From positions 1 through 64,000 of the forward strand of contig JADHLI010000006.1 in the NCBI GenBank assembly GCA_016780775.1: DNA of 64,000 nucleotides. Direction: 5' to 3'. The notes beneath the pieces were generated by a model. It was given only the letters and a program-made list of their open reading frames with translations. It was not told the DNA's origin and ran no database searches. A program made the position numbers and the translations under genes. This document shows positions 25,714 through 35,040 of this stretch, piece by piece (position 1 is the stretch's first letter; every line of letters starts with the position of its first letter). The DNA comes from Alphaproteobacteria bacterium (GTDB taxonomy: Bacteria > Pseudomonadota > Alphaproteobacteria > Puniceispirillales > Puniceispirillaceae).

Positions 25714-26088
25714 ATGTCACAGCCGATATATGATGATGAGAATATTTTTGCTAAGATTCTGCGCGGTGAAATTCCCTGCAATAAGGTAGATGAGTGCGAC
25801 CACACGCTAAGCTTCCATGATATTCAGCCTCAAGCGCCAGTACATGTGCTGGTAATCCCGAAAGGCCCTTATGTAAATATGACAGATTTCAGCGAAAAGG
25901 CTCCGCCTGAGGCACAGGCTGCTTATATCGCTGCCCTTGGCCGTGTTGCCAAGATGGTAGGGGTCGCAGAAGATGGCTATCGTCTAATCGCCAATACCGG
26001 AACAAATGGCCATCAAGATGTCCCGCATCTTCATGTTCATATAATGGGCGGTCAACCGCTTGGCAGGATGATGCCTTCTGCCCATTAG
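25714..26088 (+). CDS. HIT-family nucleotide-binding protein
   Basis: A 124-residue histidine-triad protein of the HinT type, a purine phosphoramidase. The triad HLHVHIMGG is near residues 108-116. The N-terminus IFAKILRGEIPCNKVDE and DIQPQAPVHVLVIPK are also typical. AGGAG is about 12 bases upstream. It commonly follows hisE in Alphaproteobacteria; the physiological role is not settled. Confidence 0.93.
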   Translation: MSQPIYDDENIFAKILRGEIPCNKVDECDHTLSFHDIQPQAPVHVLVIPKGPYVNMTDFSEKAPPEAQAAYIAALGRVAKMVGVAEDGYRLIANTGTNGHQDVPHLHVHIMGGQPLGRMMPSAH

Positions 26089-26167
26089 ATAAGCTTAAAG
26101 CATATTTATTTCTTATAAGTTTTAAAAACAGTTAGGGCAGAATAGTTACCCGTGATAGCTGTATTTA

Positions 26168-27688
26168 ATGCAATCATTTGTCTCAACGGTTGCCTATCGC
26201 GGCATCGAAACACTGGATGTTTCTGTTCAGGTACATATGTCCAATGGCCTGCCTGCTATGGCAATTGTTGGTCTAGCGGATAAAGCCGTTGCTGAATCCA
26301 AAGAACGTGTACGCGCAGCTTTATCTTCACTAGGGCTTGCATTGCCAGCTAAGCGTATTGCGGTAAACCTGTCTCCTGCTGATCTGTTAAAAGAAGGCGC
26401 CCATTTCGATTTGCCCATAGCAATGGGGCTACTGACAGCGATGGGGGTACTGCCTTCGGATAGTTTAAGCGAGCATATTATATTAGGCGAGCTAGCTTTA
26501 GATGGTTCTATACGGCGGGTGGCGGGAATTCTGCCAGCAGCTTTGCATGCTAAGGGCAGCGCTAAGGCCCTAATTTGTCCAGCTGAAAATGGAGCAGAGG
26601 CTGCGTGGGCTGGCGACCTAACAATCCTAGCTTCTCAAAATTTAACAGAATTAATAAATCATTTGCGCGGTAATCAGCTGCTAGCCGCGCCAGTAGCGCG
26701 TGCAGAACCGCCGCCAGAAAACGGCCCTGACTTAGCTGATTTAAAGGGTCAGGAAACAGCTCGCCGTGCATTGGAAATTGCTGCTGCTGGCGGGCATAAT
26801 TTATTGATGATAGGCCCGCCCGGTGCGGGTAAATCAATGCTGGCCGCTCGTTTGCCGTCTCTGCTGCCGCCGCTTACCGCAAGTGAGGCTTTAGAGGCTA
26901 CCATGATCCATTCTGTAGCTGGTGCGCTACCCGCATCTGGGCTTATCCAGCAACGCCCATTTCGCGATCCACATCATTCAGCTTCCATGGCATCGCTTGT
27001 TGGTGGAGGCCAAAAAGCATGGCCAGGGGAAGTATCGCTTGCCCATAGGGGTGTTTTATTTTTAGACGAGCTCGCAGAATTTAGCCGCCCTGCTTTGGAT
27101 AGTTTGCGCCAGCCCCTTGAAACAGGCGATATTGTCATAGCCAGAGCTAATCATCATGTCCGTTACCCAGCAGGTTTTCAGCTGGTTGCGGCAATGAACC
27201 CTTGCCGTTGCGGCTATCTGTCAGATCCAGCCCGGGCATGCAGCCGCGCCCCGCGTTGTGCCCAAGATTACATGGCACGTATATCTGGGCCCATACTTGA
27301 TAGATTTGATATTTTGCTGGATGTTGCGGAATTGCGCCCAAGTGAGCTGTTATCAGAACAGCTTTCAGAATCAACAGCAGCTGTGCGCAAGCGCATCTTT
27401 TCTTCCCGCAATTTCGCTGCCGCCCGTCACAGCGCCCATCCAGAGATATTGAATGCCCATCTTGAGGCTAAATCGCTAAATGATGAGCTAAAAAACAATG
27501 ACGAAATTCGTGCTCTTTACAGTGAGGCGCTTGAAAAACAGGCATTATCTGCTCGCGGTTTTCATAAATCGATAAGGGTAGCACGCACAATTGCTGATCT
27601 TGCCGCCAGCCAGCATATTACCCGTTATCATGTTCTAGAAGCGCTATCTTATCGGCGATTTTTTCTGTTTGGCGCTGATAATGGCTAA
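26168..27688 (+). CDS. comM: YifB/ComM-family Mg-chelatase-like AAA+ ATPase
   Basis: An AAA+ ATPase related to magnesium chelatase; ComM is a branch-migration helicase in natural transformation in some bacteria. The 506 residues begin with the family's N-terminal domain (GLPAMAIVGLADKAVAESKERVRAAL), followed by the P-loop MIGPPGAGKSMLAARLPSLLPPL near 216-238, Walker B GVLFLDELAEF, and the Cys-containing AAMNPCRCGY arm. Convergent with gshB, 11 bases apart. Confidence 0.93.
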   Translation: MQSFVSTVAYRGIETLDVSVQVHMSNGLPAMAIVGLADKAVAESKERVRAALSSLGLALPAKRIAVNLSPADLLKEGAHFDLPIAMGLLTAMGVLPSDSLSEHIILGELALDGSIRRVAGILPAALHAKGSAKALICPAENGAEAAWAGDLTILASQNLTELINHLRGNQLLAAPVARAEPPPENGPDLADLKGQETARRALEIAAAGGHNLLMIGPPGAGKSMLAARLPSLLPPLTASEALEATMIHSVAGALPASGLIQQRPFRDPHHSASMASLVGGGQKAWPGEVSLAHRGVLFLDELAEFSRPALDSLRQPLETGDIVIARANHHVRYPAGFQLVAAMNPCRCGYLSDPARACSRAPRCAQDYMARISGPILDRFDILLDVAELRPSELLSEQLSESTAAVRKRIFSSRNFAAARHSAHPEILNAHLEAKSLNDELKNNDEIRALYSEALEKQALSARGFHKSIRVARTIADLAASQHITRYHVLEALSYRRFFLFGADNG

Positions 27689-27699
27689 AAAACACAAAA

Positions 27700-28668
27700 T
27701 TAGCGAGAGATGACGCTATTCGTCCAATGAGTGGTCCATTCTTCGATAATGTTCCAGAATTCAGCTGCCATGCTCAGTCCGGTAAACGCCTCTATTTCCC
27801 GAATGCCAGTGGGAGAGGTTACATTAATTTCGGTCAGATAATCGCCAATCACATCAATACCTACAAAAACAAGTCCACGTTTTTTTAGCTCTGGGCCAAT
27901 GATATTACAGATTTCAATATCGCGTTTGGTTAATTCTACGGCTTGTGCAGACCCGCCCACATGCAAGTTAGAGCGTGCCTCCCCTTCTTGGGGCACCCGG
28001 TTAATCGCACCTTTAGCTTCGCCATTAATGAGGATTATTCGTTTATCACCAGCGCGCACTTCCTCTAGATATTTTTGCACCATTACAGGCTCGCGGCTGG
28101 TTGCGAAAAACATCTCTAATAATGCATTTAAATTCTGATCAGCTTCTTGCAAGCGAAACACACCTTCCCCGCCATTACCGAAAAGCGGCTTGATGATGAT
28201 ATCTTGATAATGCTCGCGAAAGGCTTTGATTTTATCTGCATCCCGCGAGATAAGCGTAGGTGGCATAAGCTCTGAAAACAGGGTTACTAACAGCTTTTCC
28301 GGCGCATTTCGGACTTCAGCTGGATTGTTAATTACTTTGGTTGTAGGGGGCAACATTTCTAACAGATGCGTTGCCGTGATATAGGCCATATCAAAGGGCG
28401 GGTCTTGGCGCATCAATATTACATCAAATTCCTGTAAAGGCCGCTCTTCAAAGGAGCCGGTTTCAAAAAAATGTGCCGGATTATCAAATAAACGCAGCGT
28501 CTGACCAACCGCACTTATAACGCCCTCATTATAGCTCAGCTTGTCTGGTGTATAATACCACAGGGAATGACCACGCTCTTGTGCCTTTAGAGCGAGCGCA
28601 AAAGTGGTATCCCCTTTTATATCAATTGAGGATACGGGATCCATCTGGATGGCGATATTGAACGGCAT
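27700..28668 (-). CDS. gshB: Glutathione synthetase
   Basis: ATP-grasp ligase joining gamma-glutamylcysteine and glycine. The 322 residues show MDPVSSIDIKGDTTFALALKAQERGH, MRQDPPFDMAYI, the ATP-grasp loop IIKPLFGNGGEGVFRL and INVTSPTGIREIEAF. Length and motifs are those of the bacterial GshB. It follows the BON-domain lipoprotein gene by 8 bases and is probably co-transcribed; gshA is not in the window. Confidence 0.96.
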   Translation of the reverse strand: MPFNIAIQMDPVSSIDIKGDTTFALALKAQERGHSLWYYTPDKLSYNEGVISAVGQTLRLFDNPAHFFETGSFEERPLQEFDVILMRQDPPFDMAYITATHLLEMLPPTTKVINNPAEVRNAPEKLLVTLFSELMPPTLISRDADKIKAFREHYQDIIIKPLFGNGGEGVFRLQEADQNLNALLEMFFATSREPVMVQKYLEEVRAGDKRIILINGEAKGAINRVPQEGEARSNLHVGGSAQAVELTKRDIEICNIIGPELKKRGLVFVGIDVIGDYLTEINVTSPTGIREIEAFTGLSMAAEFWNIIEEWTTHWTNSVISR

Positions 28669-28676
28669 GTCTGTGG

Positions 28677-29273
28677 CTAGTCTCTCTTATCTGTTTCCAG
28701 AATAATGTAATTCACCACTTTTTTAGCAAAGCGTAATTCCTGAGCATGGGCGATAACCCGCTCTTTCTCCGTTTCATTGGACGCCACCCCTGCTAGATAA
28801 ACAATACCGTTCACCACATCGATAGAAAAATTCAGAGACGAGACGTTGGAATCACCAATGAGTGCAGCGCGAAGCTGTGCAGTTGCCGCTAAATCTTTTG
28901 CTGTGTCGCGCAACGAGGTATCTTGTGTTACCTGCAGCTCATTTACAACTTCACGAACTCCCTTAATTTCCCACGCCAATTTGGTCGCTAGTACTTTTTG
29001 CTCAATGGTATCCACACTACCTGTGAATAGCACACTTCCATTATTTACAGATTTCTTGATGTTAGTTGCTAGGGATGCATCATTTTGGATGAATCTATCG
29101 ACTAGCTTCGCTTCAATAATGCCATCCGAAACAGAGGTTGATAGCCCCTTTTCAGTTGAAGATGCCGCCACAGCAGCGGTGCCAATACCAACAGCAGCGC
29201 CTACACACCCTGACAAGGCCAAGGCAGATGAAAGAAGTAAAAAAACGCTAAAATAAAGGTTTCTGATAATCAT
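28677..29273 (-). CDS. BON-domain outer-membrane lipoprotein (DolP/YraP-like)
   Basis: A lipoprotein of about 198 residues with lipobox LSGC after a hydrophobic N-terminus, then a Gly/Ala-rich stretch and two BON domains (about 55-120 and 125-195: SVLFTGSVDTIEQKVLATKLAWEIKGVREVVNELQV and GIVYLAGVASNETEKERVIAHAQEL). E. coli DolP has the same plan and supports outer-membrane integrity. The neighbouring yraN, rsmI and lpoA-like genes repeat the E. coli yraL-M-N-P grouping, which strengthens the assignment. ATG 29273 is chosen; a GTG three bases upstream has slightly better spacing to AGGAG. Confidence 0.82.
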   Translation of the reverse strand: MIIRNLYFSVFLLLSSALALSGCVGAAVGIGTAAVAASSTEKGLSTSVSDGIIEAKLVDRFIQNDASLATNIKKSVNNGSVLFTGSVDTIEQKVLATKLAWEIKGVREVVNELQVTQDTSLRDTAKDLAATAQLRAALIGDSNVSSLNFSIDVVNGIVYLAGVASNETEKERVIAHAQELRFAKKVVNYIILETDKRD

Positions 29274-29409
29274 CACTGAAACGCTCCTGAAAAAAGGCGA
29301 TTAGCCCCTATTATTAAAAAATCTAGGCTCTTTTGATATACTGCAATTACGATTCTATAGAAAACTCCTTTTTTCATCAACCGTGTGCCGAGTATGTATT
29401 AAATCAAAT

Positions 29410-29778
29410 TTAAAAACCAATTTCGATCTGCTTTAGCCGGCCCCAGCCAGACCATTGAACCAGACGAAGATGTATCTGCCTACCTTTGAAAGCATTGTGA
29501 TGCGCAATCATCCAATTAACAGCCTTTTTCATCCGAGCTAGCTGACGCGCACTAGGAATACCGCTCTCTGCACTATCTATCTGCCGGCGATATTTAACTT
29601 CCAATATAAGGATGGTTTGCCGGCGTCGCAGGATAAGGTCTAATTCTCCGAAAGGGGTTTTCTGGCGTGCCGCAACACAAACATACCCTGTCAGAAAATA
29701 TAAAAATCTGGTCACGGTTTCAGCTCGCCTGCCAGCACGTTCTGCTGCTTTATATGCTGCTGTGTTTCTGCGCGCCAT
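29410..29778 (-). CDS. yraN: UPF0102 (YraN) family protein
   Basis: A small protein of 122 residues with an endonuclease-like fold. The core GELDLILRRRQTILILEVKYRR contains the Asp and Glu-x-Lys pattern of PD-(D/E)XK nucleases, and the N-terminal Arg-rich segment GRRAETVTRFLYFLTGYVCVAARQKTPFG fits the family. Molecular function has not been proven. ATG 29778 gives the usual MARR start; a GTG at 29790 is an alternative. It lies 54 bases downstream of rsmI. Confidence 0.85.
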   Translation of the reverse strand: MARRNTAAYKAAERAGRRAETVTRFLYFLTGYVCVAARQKTPFGELDLILRRRQTILILEVKYRRQIDSAESGIPSARQLARMKKAVNWMIAHHNAFKGRQIHLRLVQWSGWGRLKQIEIGF

Positions 29779-29832
29779 AGCCAGATGCACCAGCCCCCAA
29801 ATTCATAAGCTAAAGAGGCTAGTATGGGGGCA

Positions 29833-30666
29833 TTAATCTCTTCTGGCTATCTGTAAGGCCATTTGATAGAGCGTGCGACGTGGCCAGCCTGTCAGTGCTT
29901 CTGCTTCCTTGGCAGCATCTTTAACAGATGCGCGGTTAAGGATATCTTCCAAGAGCGAAATTACCGCCTCTTCGTCATAATTTTTGGCTGATTTATTTGC
30001 GCCGCTAACTAGCAGAACAAGCTCACCTTTTGGCGGGTCTGTATCCCCAAATTTTTGGGCTAAAACACTAAGGGTTTGCCGTTCAACCGTCTCATGGAGC
30101 TTGGTTAACTCGCGTGTGATAACAGCAGTACGTTCGCCGTAAATCTCTGCCATCAATGTAAGGGTTTTCGCAAGCCGGCGCGGGGTCTCAAACCAGATTT
30201 GCGTCATGGTGAGGCTTGCCGATTCTGTAATTTGTGCGCGCGCGGCGGTTTGTTTTTGTGGCACGAACCCTTGAAAGGTAAACCTGTCTGTTGGTAATCC
30301 GGAAATGGTTAGGGCCATTAAGGGTGCAGCAGGACCGGGCGTGGCTGTTACGCGTATGCCTTGGCTATGACAAGCGGCCACTAGTTTATATCCAGGGTCT
30401 GAAATAAGCGGGGTGCCAGCGTCACTAACCAGAGCAACGGTTCGGCCTGCTTCCAATAAAGCTAATAATTTTGGCCGCATTTCTTGGCCATTATGATCAT
30501 GATAGGCCAGTAATTTTGCCCGCACTTCCAGCGAACATAGCGCAAGCAGCTTGCGGGTGGTGCGGGTATCTTCACAGGCTATTATATCTGCCTCTTGCAG
30601 CGCTGTCATGGCGCGCGGACTAAAGTCGCCTAAATTTCCAATAGGTGTAGAGACAATATTCAGCAC
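29833..30666 (-). CDS. rsmI: 16S rRNA 2'-O-ribose C1402 methyltransferase
   Basis: SAM-dependent methyltransferase with a tetrapyrrole-methylase fold (YraL). It shows IVSTPIGNLGDFSPRAMTALQEADIIACEDTRTTRKLL at the N-terminus, then VSDAGTPLISDPGYKLV and the ATPGPAAPLMAL loop. Length 277 is typical. First gene of the leftward rsmI-yraN-dolP-gshB set and divergent from the lpoA-like gene. Confidence 0.96.
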   Translation of the reverse strand: MLNIVSTPIGNLGDFSPRAMTALQEADIIACEDTRTTRKLLALCSLEVRAKLLAYHDHNGQEMRPKLLALLEAGRTVALVSDAGTPLISDPGYKLVAACHSQGIRVTATPGPAAPLMALTISGLPTDRFTFQGFVPQKQTAARAQITESASLTMTQIWFETPRRLAKTLTLMAEIYGERTAVITRELTKLHETVERQTLSVLAQKFGDTDPPKGELVLLVSGANKSAKNYDEEAVISLLEDILNRASVKDAAKEAEALTGWPRRTLYQMALQIARRD

Positions 30667-30813
30667 AATTTTACCTTATTTTAATGCGTAGATTGTTTAG
30701 GTAATCAGCCATCTAGACAGGAGTGTGCCATGCGTCTTGGCATCTGTCACGCAAGGACAGAGATTGAGTTCTTTATGGTTTCATGGCATCACTATAGCGA
30801 GGTTTTATTGTAA

Positions 30814-32358
30814 ATGGCACAGGAAAAACGGCGCCTAAAGCTAAGGGATTGCTCTGCGATGTTAAGTTCAAGAATATATGCAAGCCTAATTGTAGCGCTG
30901 TTGCTAGCAGCTTGTGAGCCAGCGACCACAAAAAATGTGCGTCAAGATAAACAGCCCTCAACCAATCTTTCTGCCACCAGCCCTTCTCCTTCGAAGACAA
31001 CCCCTTCAGATATAGCTGATACACAAGCAAGCTCTGATATCGTTGGCAGCATTATATCGCAAATTGAAAATCAAACAGGTGAAGAGGATGCTGGGATAGC
31101 CCCAGAGGATGAAGTGTTGACCGCCGCTGCAGGGCAAGCAGCTAGGGTTGATGAAGCTACCATGAAACGTGAAGCCCTCGCAGAACAGGCTCTGGAGGCA
31201 GCGCTTAGCCTATTAAAAAACAAGGTGCCTGAGCGCCCTCTTGCTCCGGAGCCTTTTGAAATGCCGATTAAAGCAGATGGTCAATTTCGCATTGGCATGA
31301 TGCTCCCCTTTTCAGGTGATTATGCTACTCTTGGCCGTGATATAGCCAGCGGCGCAGAACTGGCCCTATTTCAGCTTGCTTCTGCTAATGCTACACTGGT
31401 CTATTTTGATACGGCAGGCGGCAGCCGCGCCGCTGAAGCGGCAAGAGAGGCGGTAGCGGCACAAGTTGATATTATCATTGGCCCGCTATTTACAAAATCA
31501 GTGATGCAGACGCGCACCATTTTTGCCGCATCTGCCATTCCGGCTATTTCCCTGTCCAATAATGTACAGGCCGCCACCCCAGGGCAGTGGGTGTTAGGCT
31601 ACCTGCCCGAACAGCAAATTGACCATTTACTAGGTCATGCTATTTCTGAAAACAGCACAAAAATTGCTATTTTAGCATCTGAAGATACGTTTGGTCAGCG
31701 CTTATTATCGCATACCCAAAATCGGCTCAGCTCGTTTGGGCTTCAGCCTGCTGAAGTGACAACTTTGCCACAAGAGCTGCTAGCAGATGAAGAAAGCATC
31801 AAAGCGGCTGTTCAGCGTTTCACCCGCTATATAAAGGCAGACCCCGATATACCCGAATTGCCAGAGCCTGCTTATGATGCGCTGATATTGGCAGGTAATT
31901 CAGAGTTTATTTTGCGGGTGGCACCGCTACTTTCCTATTACGATATGGACCCGTCGCGGGTGATGTTTTTAGGCACCGATTTATGGGCGCGCCCAGAATT
32001 GCTAGCAGAGCCGTCACTACAGGGCGCATTTATCACCCAAGCTTTGCAACCAGAGAGCACCAATTTTGAAAACCGCTATCAGGGCCTGTTTAATAAGCCA
32101 ACCAACCAGCTGGTTAAATTAGGGTTTGATGCGTTTGCACTGGTGGCCATTACCCATCAACAGGCGAGCAATAATGCGGCAAATACACAAATTGACTGGC
32201 GCGCCAGCTTGATAAGAGATGAAGGGTTTGAAGGTTTGAGTGGACGCTTTAATCTATTACCTGATGGCCAGAATCAACGCTTTTATGAAATTCAAAAGCT
32301 GGTAAATAATAAGCTGGTAAATATTAAGCTCGTAAGTAATAAGCTAGGGTCACGCTAA
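30814..32358 (+). CDS. Penicillin-binding-protein activator (LpoA/YraM-like lipoprotein)
   Basis: A 514-residue lipoprotein with lipobox LLAAC (Cys 34 from this start). A low-complexity Ser/Thr/Pro linker runs to about residue 150. A periplasmic-binding-protein-like domain follows: FRIGMMLPFSGDYATLGRDIASGAELAL, IIIGPLFTKSVMQT, IAILASEDTFGQRLL, VMFLGTDLW. In E. coli LpoA activates PBP1A from the outer membrane. GCGAGG is 11 bases before ATG 30814; ATG 30859 would give a more compact signal peptide. The C-terminus carries a threefold K-L-V-N-N-like repeat from a 15-bp tandem repeat. Divergent from rsmI. Confidence 0.8.
   Translation: MAQEKRRLKLRDCSAMLSSRIYASLIVALLLAACEPATTKNVRQDKQPSTNLSATSPSPSKTTPSDIADTQASSDIVGSIISQIENQTGEEDAGIAPEDEVLTAAAGQAARVDEATMKREALAEQALEAALSLLKNKVPERPLAPEPFEMPIKADGQFRIGMMLPFSGDYATLGRDIASGAELALFQLASANATLVYFDTAGGSRAAEAAREAVAAQVDIIIGPLFTKSVMQTRTIFAASAIPAISLSNNVQAATPGQWVLGYLPEQQIDHLLGHAISENSTKIAILASEDTFGQRLLSHTQNRLSSFGLQPAEVTTLPQELLADEESIKAAVQRFTRYIKADPDIPELPEPAYDALILAGNSEFILRVAPLLSYYDMDPSRVMFLGTDLWARPELLAEPSLQGAFITQALQPESTNFENRYQGLFNKPTNQLVKLGFDAFALVAITHQQASNNAANTQIDWRASLIRDEGFEGLSGRFNLLPDGQNQRFYEIQKLVNNKLVNIKLVSNKLGSR
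32296..32340 (+). repeat. Three tandem 15-bp repeats at the 3' end of the lpoA-like gene
   Basis: Units AAGCTGGTAAATAAT (32296-32310), AAGCTGGTAAATATT (32311-32325) and AAGCTCGTAAGTAAT (32326-32340), followed by AAGCT of a fourth. Being in frame they add K-L-V-x-x units to the protein just before its stop. Confidence 0.9.
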
Positions 32359-33533
32359 TCCAGCAAATGGCTTAAAATGCTATCAAGGCGTAAACGCCCT
32401 TCAAGCGTAGTGGAAAGCCCTGCATCATTCGCATTTAGCCAGCCTTCTTTTATAAAAGCCTCTAGCCATTTAGGGTTAAGCTGCAATGCTGTATTGCCAA
32501 ATTTGGCTGTCTCTGGCCATTTGACCCCGCTTGTTAGCCTAAGTCCCATCATCCAATATTCATTGAAATAATCTTCTGGCTTTTCTAGCGCATCTATATC
32601 CATCCCGCCTTGAGCCGTGTTTATACTCTCTAGCCAGCCAGACGGGCTGCGCCGGTTAATCCTGTTATAACGGCCATTTTTAGTCGTAAGCCTGCCATGC
32701 GCGCCAGGACCAATGCCAAGCCAATTTCCAGTTTGCCAGTAATTTAAATTATGCTGCGATGCTTCACCTTGTTTTGCATAATTTGAAATCTCATAGGCAG
32801 AAAGGCCCTTTTCTTTTAAAATGGTCTCGGTCAAAAGATAGAGATCGGCAATATTATCTGCATCCCCTGTTAGACGCTCACCCTTTTTATGACGGGTATA
32901 AAATTGTGTGCCTGGCTCAATAGTTAATTGATAGCAAGATAGATGCGAGGGCGCGTACAAGATTATTTCCTCTAGCTGCGCGCGCCAGTCTTCTTCGCTT
33001 TGCTCTGGCAGCCCATAAATCAGATCAGCTGACCAGCGCGGAAATAGTTTTGCAGCTTCCTCTAGGGCAGTAAGGGCATCCTTTGCGCTATGTTCGCGCC
33101 CTAAAAACTGCAAGCCACTTTCGCGCAGGCTTTGCACACCAAGAGATAACCGGTTAATACCAGCCCCATAAAAACCTTTTAACTTAGCTGTCTCAGCAGA
33201 AGTTGGATTAGCTTCAGCAGTAATTTCAATATCTGGGTCTATCGTAAAAAGGCCAGCAGCTTTAGTTAGCAAAGCTTCAATAATGGCAGGCGGCATCAGA
33301 CTAGGCGTTCCGCCACCAAAAAACACACTCTTCAATTCTATCTTGCCAGACTCAATTTCTAGCTGCTGGTAGGTATTTTCAGCTTGCCTTTCAAGGTCTG
33401 TTACCAGCGCTTGCTGCCAGCTTTTGGTATCAATATCAGTTGCCACATGGGAGTTAAAATCACAATAGGGGCATTTGGCGAGGCAAAATGGCCAATGCAC
33501 ATATAAGCTGATAGCAGGCACTTTTTTAATCAC
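32355..33533 (-). CDS. hemW: Radical SAM haem chaperone HemW
   Basis: Radical SAM protein of the HemN-like family (HemW), which binds haem and is proposed to insert it into respiratory proteins. The cluster motif is CLAKCPYC (Cys 17, 21, 24), followed by [19 protein letters not shown] and the C-terminal [13 protein letters not shown]. It lacks the extra N-terminal residues of true coproporphyrinogen dehydrogenase HemN, favouring HemW. Its start overlaps the rdgB stop by 4 bases, and its stop overlaps that of the convergent lpoA-like gene. Confidence 0.92.
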   Translation of the reverse strand: MIKKVPAISLYVHWPFCLAKCPYCDFNSHVATDIDTKSWQQALVTDLERQAENTYQQLEIESGKIELKSVFFGGGTPSLMPPAIIEALLTKAAGLFTIDPDIEITAEANPTSAETAKLKGFYGAGINRLSLGVQSLRESGLQFLGREHSAKDALTALEEAAKLFPRWSADLIYGLPEQSEEDWRAQLEEIILYAPSHLSCYQLTIEPGTQFYTRHKKGERLTGDADNIADLYLLTETILKEKGLSAYEISNYAKQGEASQHNLNYWQTGNWLGIGPGAHGRLTTKNGRYNRINRRSPSGWLESINTAQGGMDIDALEKPEDYFNEYWMMGLRLTSGVKWPETAKFGNTALQLNPKWLEAFIKEGWLNANDAGLSTTLEGRLRLDSILSHLLD

Positions 33534-34138
33534 GGTGTAAAACAGGCCTCAAGCAGCTGATTAAAAGCAATAGCACGATGGCTCATTGCATGTTTCTCAG
33601 CTGGATCCATTTCCCCAAATGTCTGGCTATGACCAAGCGGGGTGAAAATAGCATCATAGCCAAAACCCCTATCGCCGCGTGGGGGCCAGCTAACCTCACC
33701 AGATATTCTGCCTTCAAAACTCTCACAATGCCCATCAGGCCAAGCAAGGGTGAGGGCGCAAATAAATTCGCAACTGCGATTTGTTGAACCAGACGCTAGT
33801 AACGCGGTGCTAACACGTTCCATAGCGTGGCTGAAATCCTTATCAGGCCCCGCCCAGCGTGCAGAATAAATACCAGGCGCACCCCCCAATGCCAGAACCG
33901 CAAAACCTGAATCATCTGATAGGGCTGGCAAATTTGCTGTTTTTGCTGCAAGGCTTGCTTTTAATTCTGCGTTTTCGATAAAAGTTTGCCCGGTCTCCTC
34001 AGGCTCTTCCAAGTCAAGCTCGCTAGCCCCGATAACTTCGATATGTAACGGCTCCAAAAGGGCTCTAATTTCTCGCACTTTGCCCTGATTATGGCTGGCA
34101 ATGACTAGCTTTTCTGAACGGTTAAATTTTCGCGCCAT
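33530..34138 (-). CDS. rdgB: XTP/dITP diphosphatase
   Basis: House-cleaning pyrophosphatase removing xanthosine and inosine triphosphates. Signature segments: [41 protein letters not shown], and [18 protein letters not shown]. The 202 residues match the family. Member of the rph-rdgB-hemW leftward set, 21 bases after rph. Confidence 0.96.
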   Translation of the reverse strand: MARKFNRSEKLVIASHNQGKVREIRALLEPLHIEVIGASELDLEEPEETGQTFIENAELKASLAAKTANLPALSDDSGFAVLALGGAPGIYSARWAGPDKDFSHAMERVSTALLASGSTNRSCEFICALTLAWPDGHCESFEGRISGEVSWPPRGDRGFGYDAIFTPLGHSQTFGEMDPAEKHAMSHRAIAFNQLLEACFTP

Positions 34139-34159
34139 ACTGGGTAATAACTTTCTTTT

Positions 34160-34894
34160 TTAGGATTTTGCTGTCCGAACGGCTTGCATCTGCATTTCAA
34201 ATAATTGCTGGCAACCTTTCTTGGCAAGGGCCATCATATCCATAAGCTGCGAATCAGAAAATGGATGCTGTTCTGCTGTGCCTTGTATTTCGACAATCCC
34301 GCCACTAGCTGTGAGAACGAAATTAGCATCTGTTTCTGCGTTGCTATCTTCATTATAATCGAGGTCTGCAAGTGCCTCCCCTGCAACCAGACCACAAGAA
34401 ATAGCTGCAACCTGATCACGAAGCGGCATAGCAGTTATCAGCCCTTTTTGCATTAAATCCTCAACCGCCAGCGACAAAGCTACCCACGCACCCGTAATAG
34501 AAGCGGTGCGCGTGCCGCCGTCGGCGCGAATTACATCACAATCTATTTTAATCTGGCGCTCACCCAGTTTTTCAAGGTCAACTATTGCCCGTAAAGAGCG
34601 CCCTATTAGGCGTTGTATCTCTTGTGTACGGCCAGATTGTTTACCGCGAGCAGCTTCCCTATCCATTCGGCTATGGGTGGCGCGCGGCAACATGCCATAT
34701 TCTGCTGTAACCCAGCCCCGCCCCGCTCCGCGCAGGAAAGGGGGCACTTTTTCATCTACAGAAGCGGTACAAATCACATGAGTATTGCCTACACAAATCA
34801 AGCATGAGCCTTCTGCATAAGGAGAAAAATGAGGCTCTATCGTGACGGTGCGGATATCTTCTGGCGTGCGGCCAGCTGAGCGGGTAAGTGCCAT
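34160..34894 (-). CDS. rph: Ribonuclease PH
   Basis: Phosphorolytic 3'-5' exoribonuclease trimming tRNA precursors. Motifs: [23 protein letters not shown] at the N-terminus, [48 protein letters not shown] (active site), [18 protein letters not shown]. Length 244 is typical. Divergent from hrcA across a 146-bp gap in which I see no CIRCE element; this rph/hrcA pairing is standard in Alphaproteobacteria. Confidence 0.97.
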   Translation of the reverse strand: MALTRSAGRTPEDIRTVTIEPHFSPYAEGSCLICVGNTHVICTASVDEKVPPFLRGAGRGWVTAEYGMLPRATHSRMDREAARGKQSGRTQEIQRLIGRSLRAIVDLEKLGERQIKIDCDVIRADGGTRTASITGAWVALSLAVEDLMQKGLITAMPLRDQVAAISCGLVAGEALADLDYNEDSNAETDANFVLTASGGIVEIQGTAEQHPFSDSQLMDMMALAKKGCQQLFEMQMQAVRTAKS

Positions 34895-35040
34895 TATTAA
34901 ACAAACTCCTTAAAGGTGCGGGTGCTGCCCTTTTTACATAATTTTTGGATTTTTATAAGAGGTAATCTTCTCAAAAATTCTACTATAACTTAAGATAATG
35001 CGAACATCATAACAGACTAGCTTTACTGAAGGTATCCTTT

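Noticed and set aside
34895-35040. Search for a CIRCE element before hrcA
   Set aside because: No TTAGCACTC/GAGTGCTAA inverted repeat, even diverged, is visible in the rph-hrcA gap.
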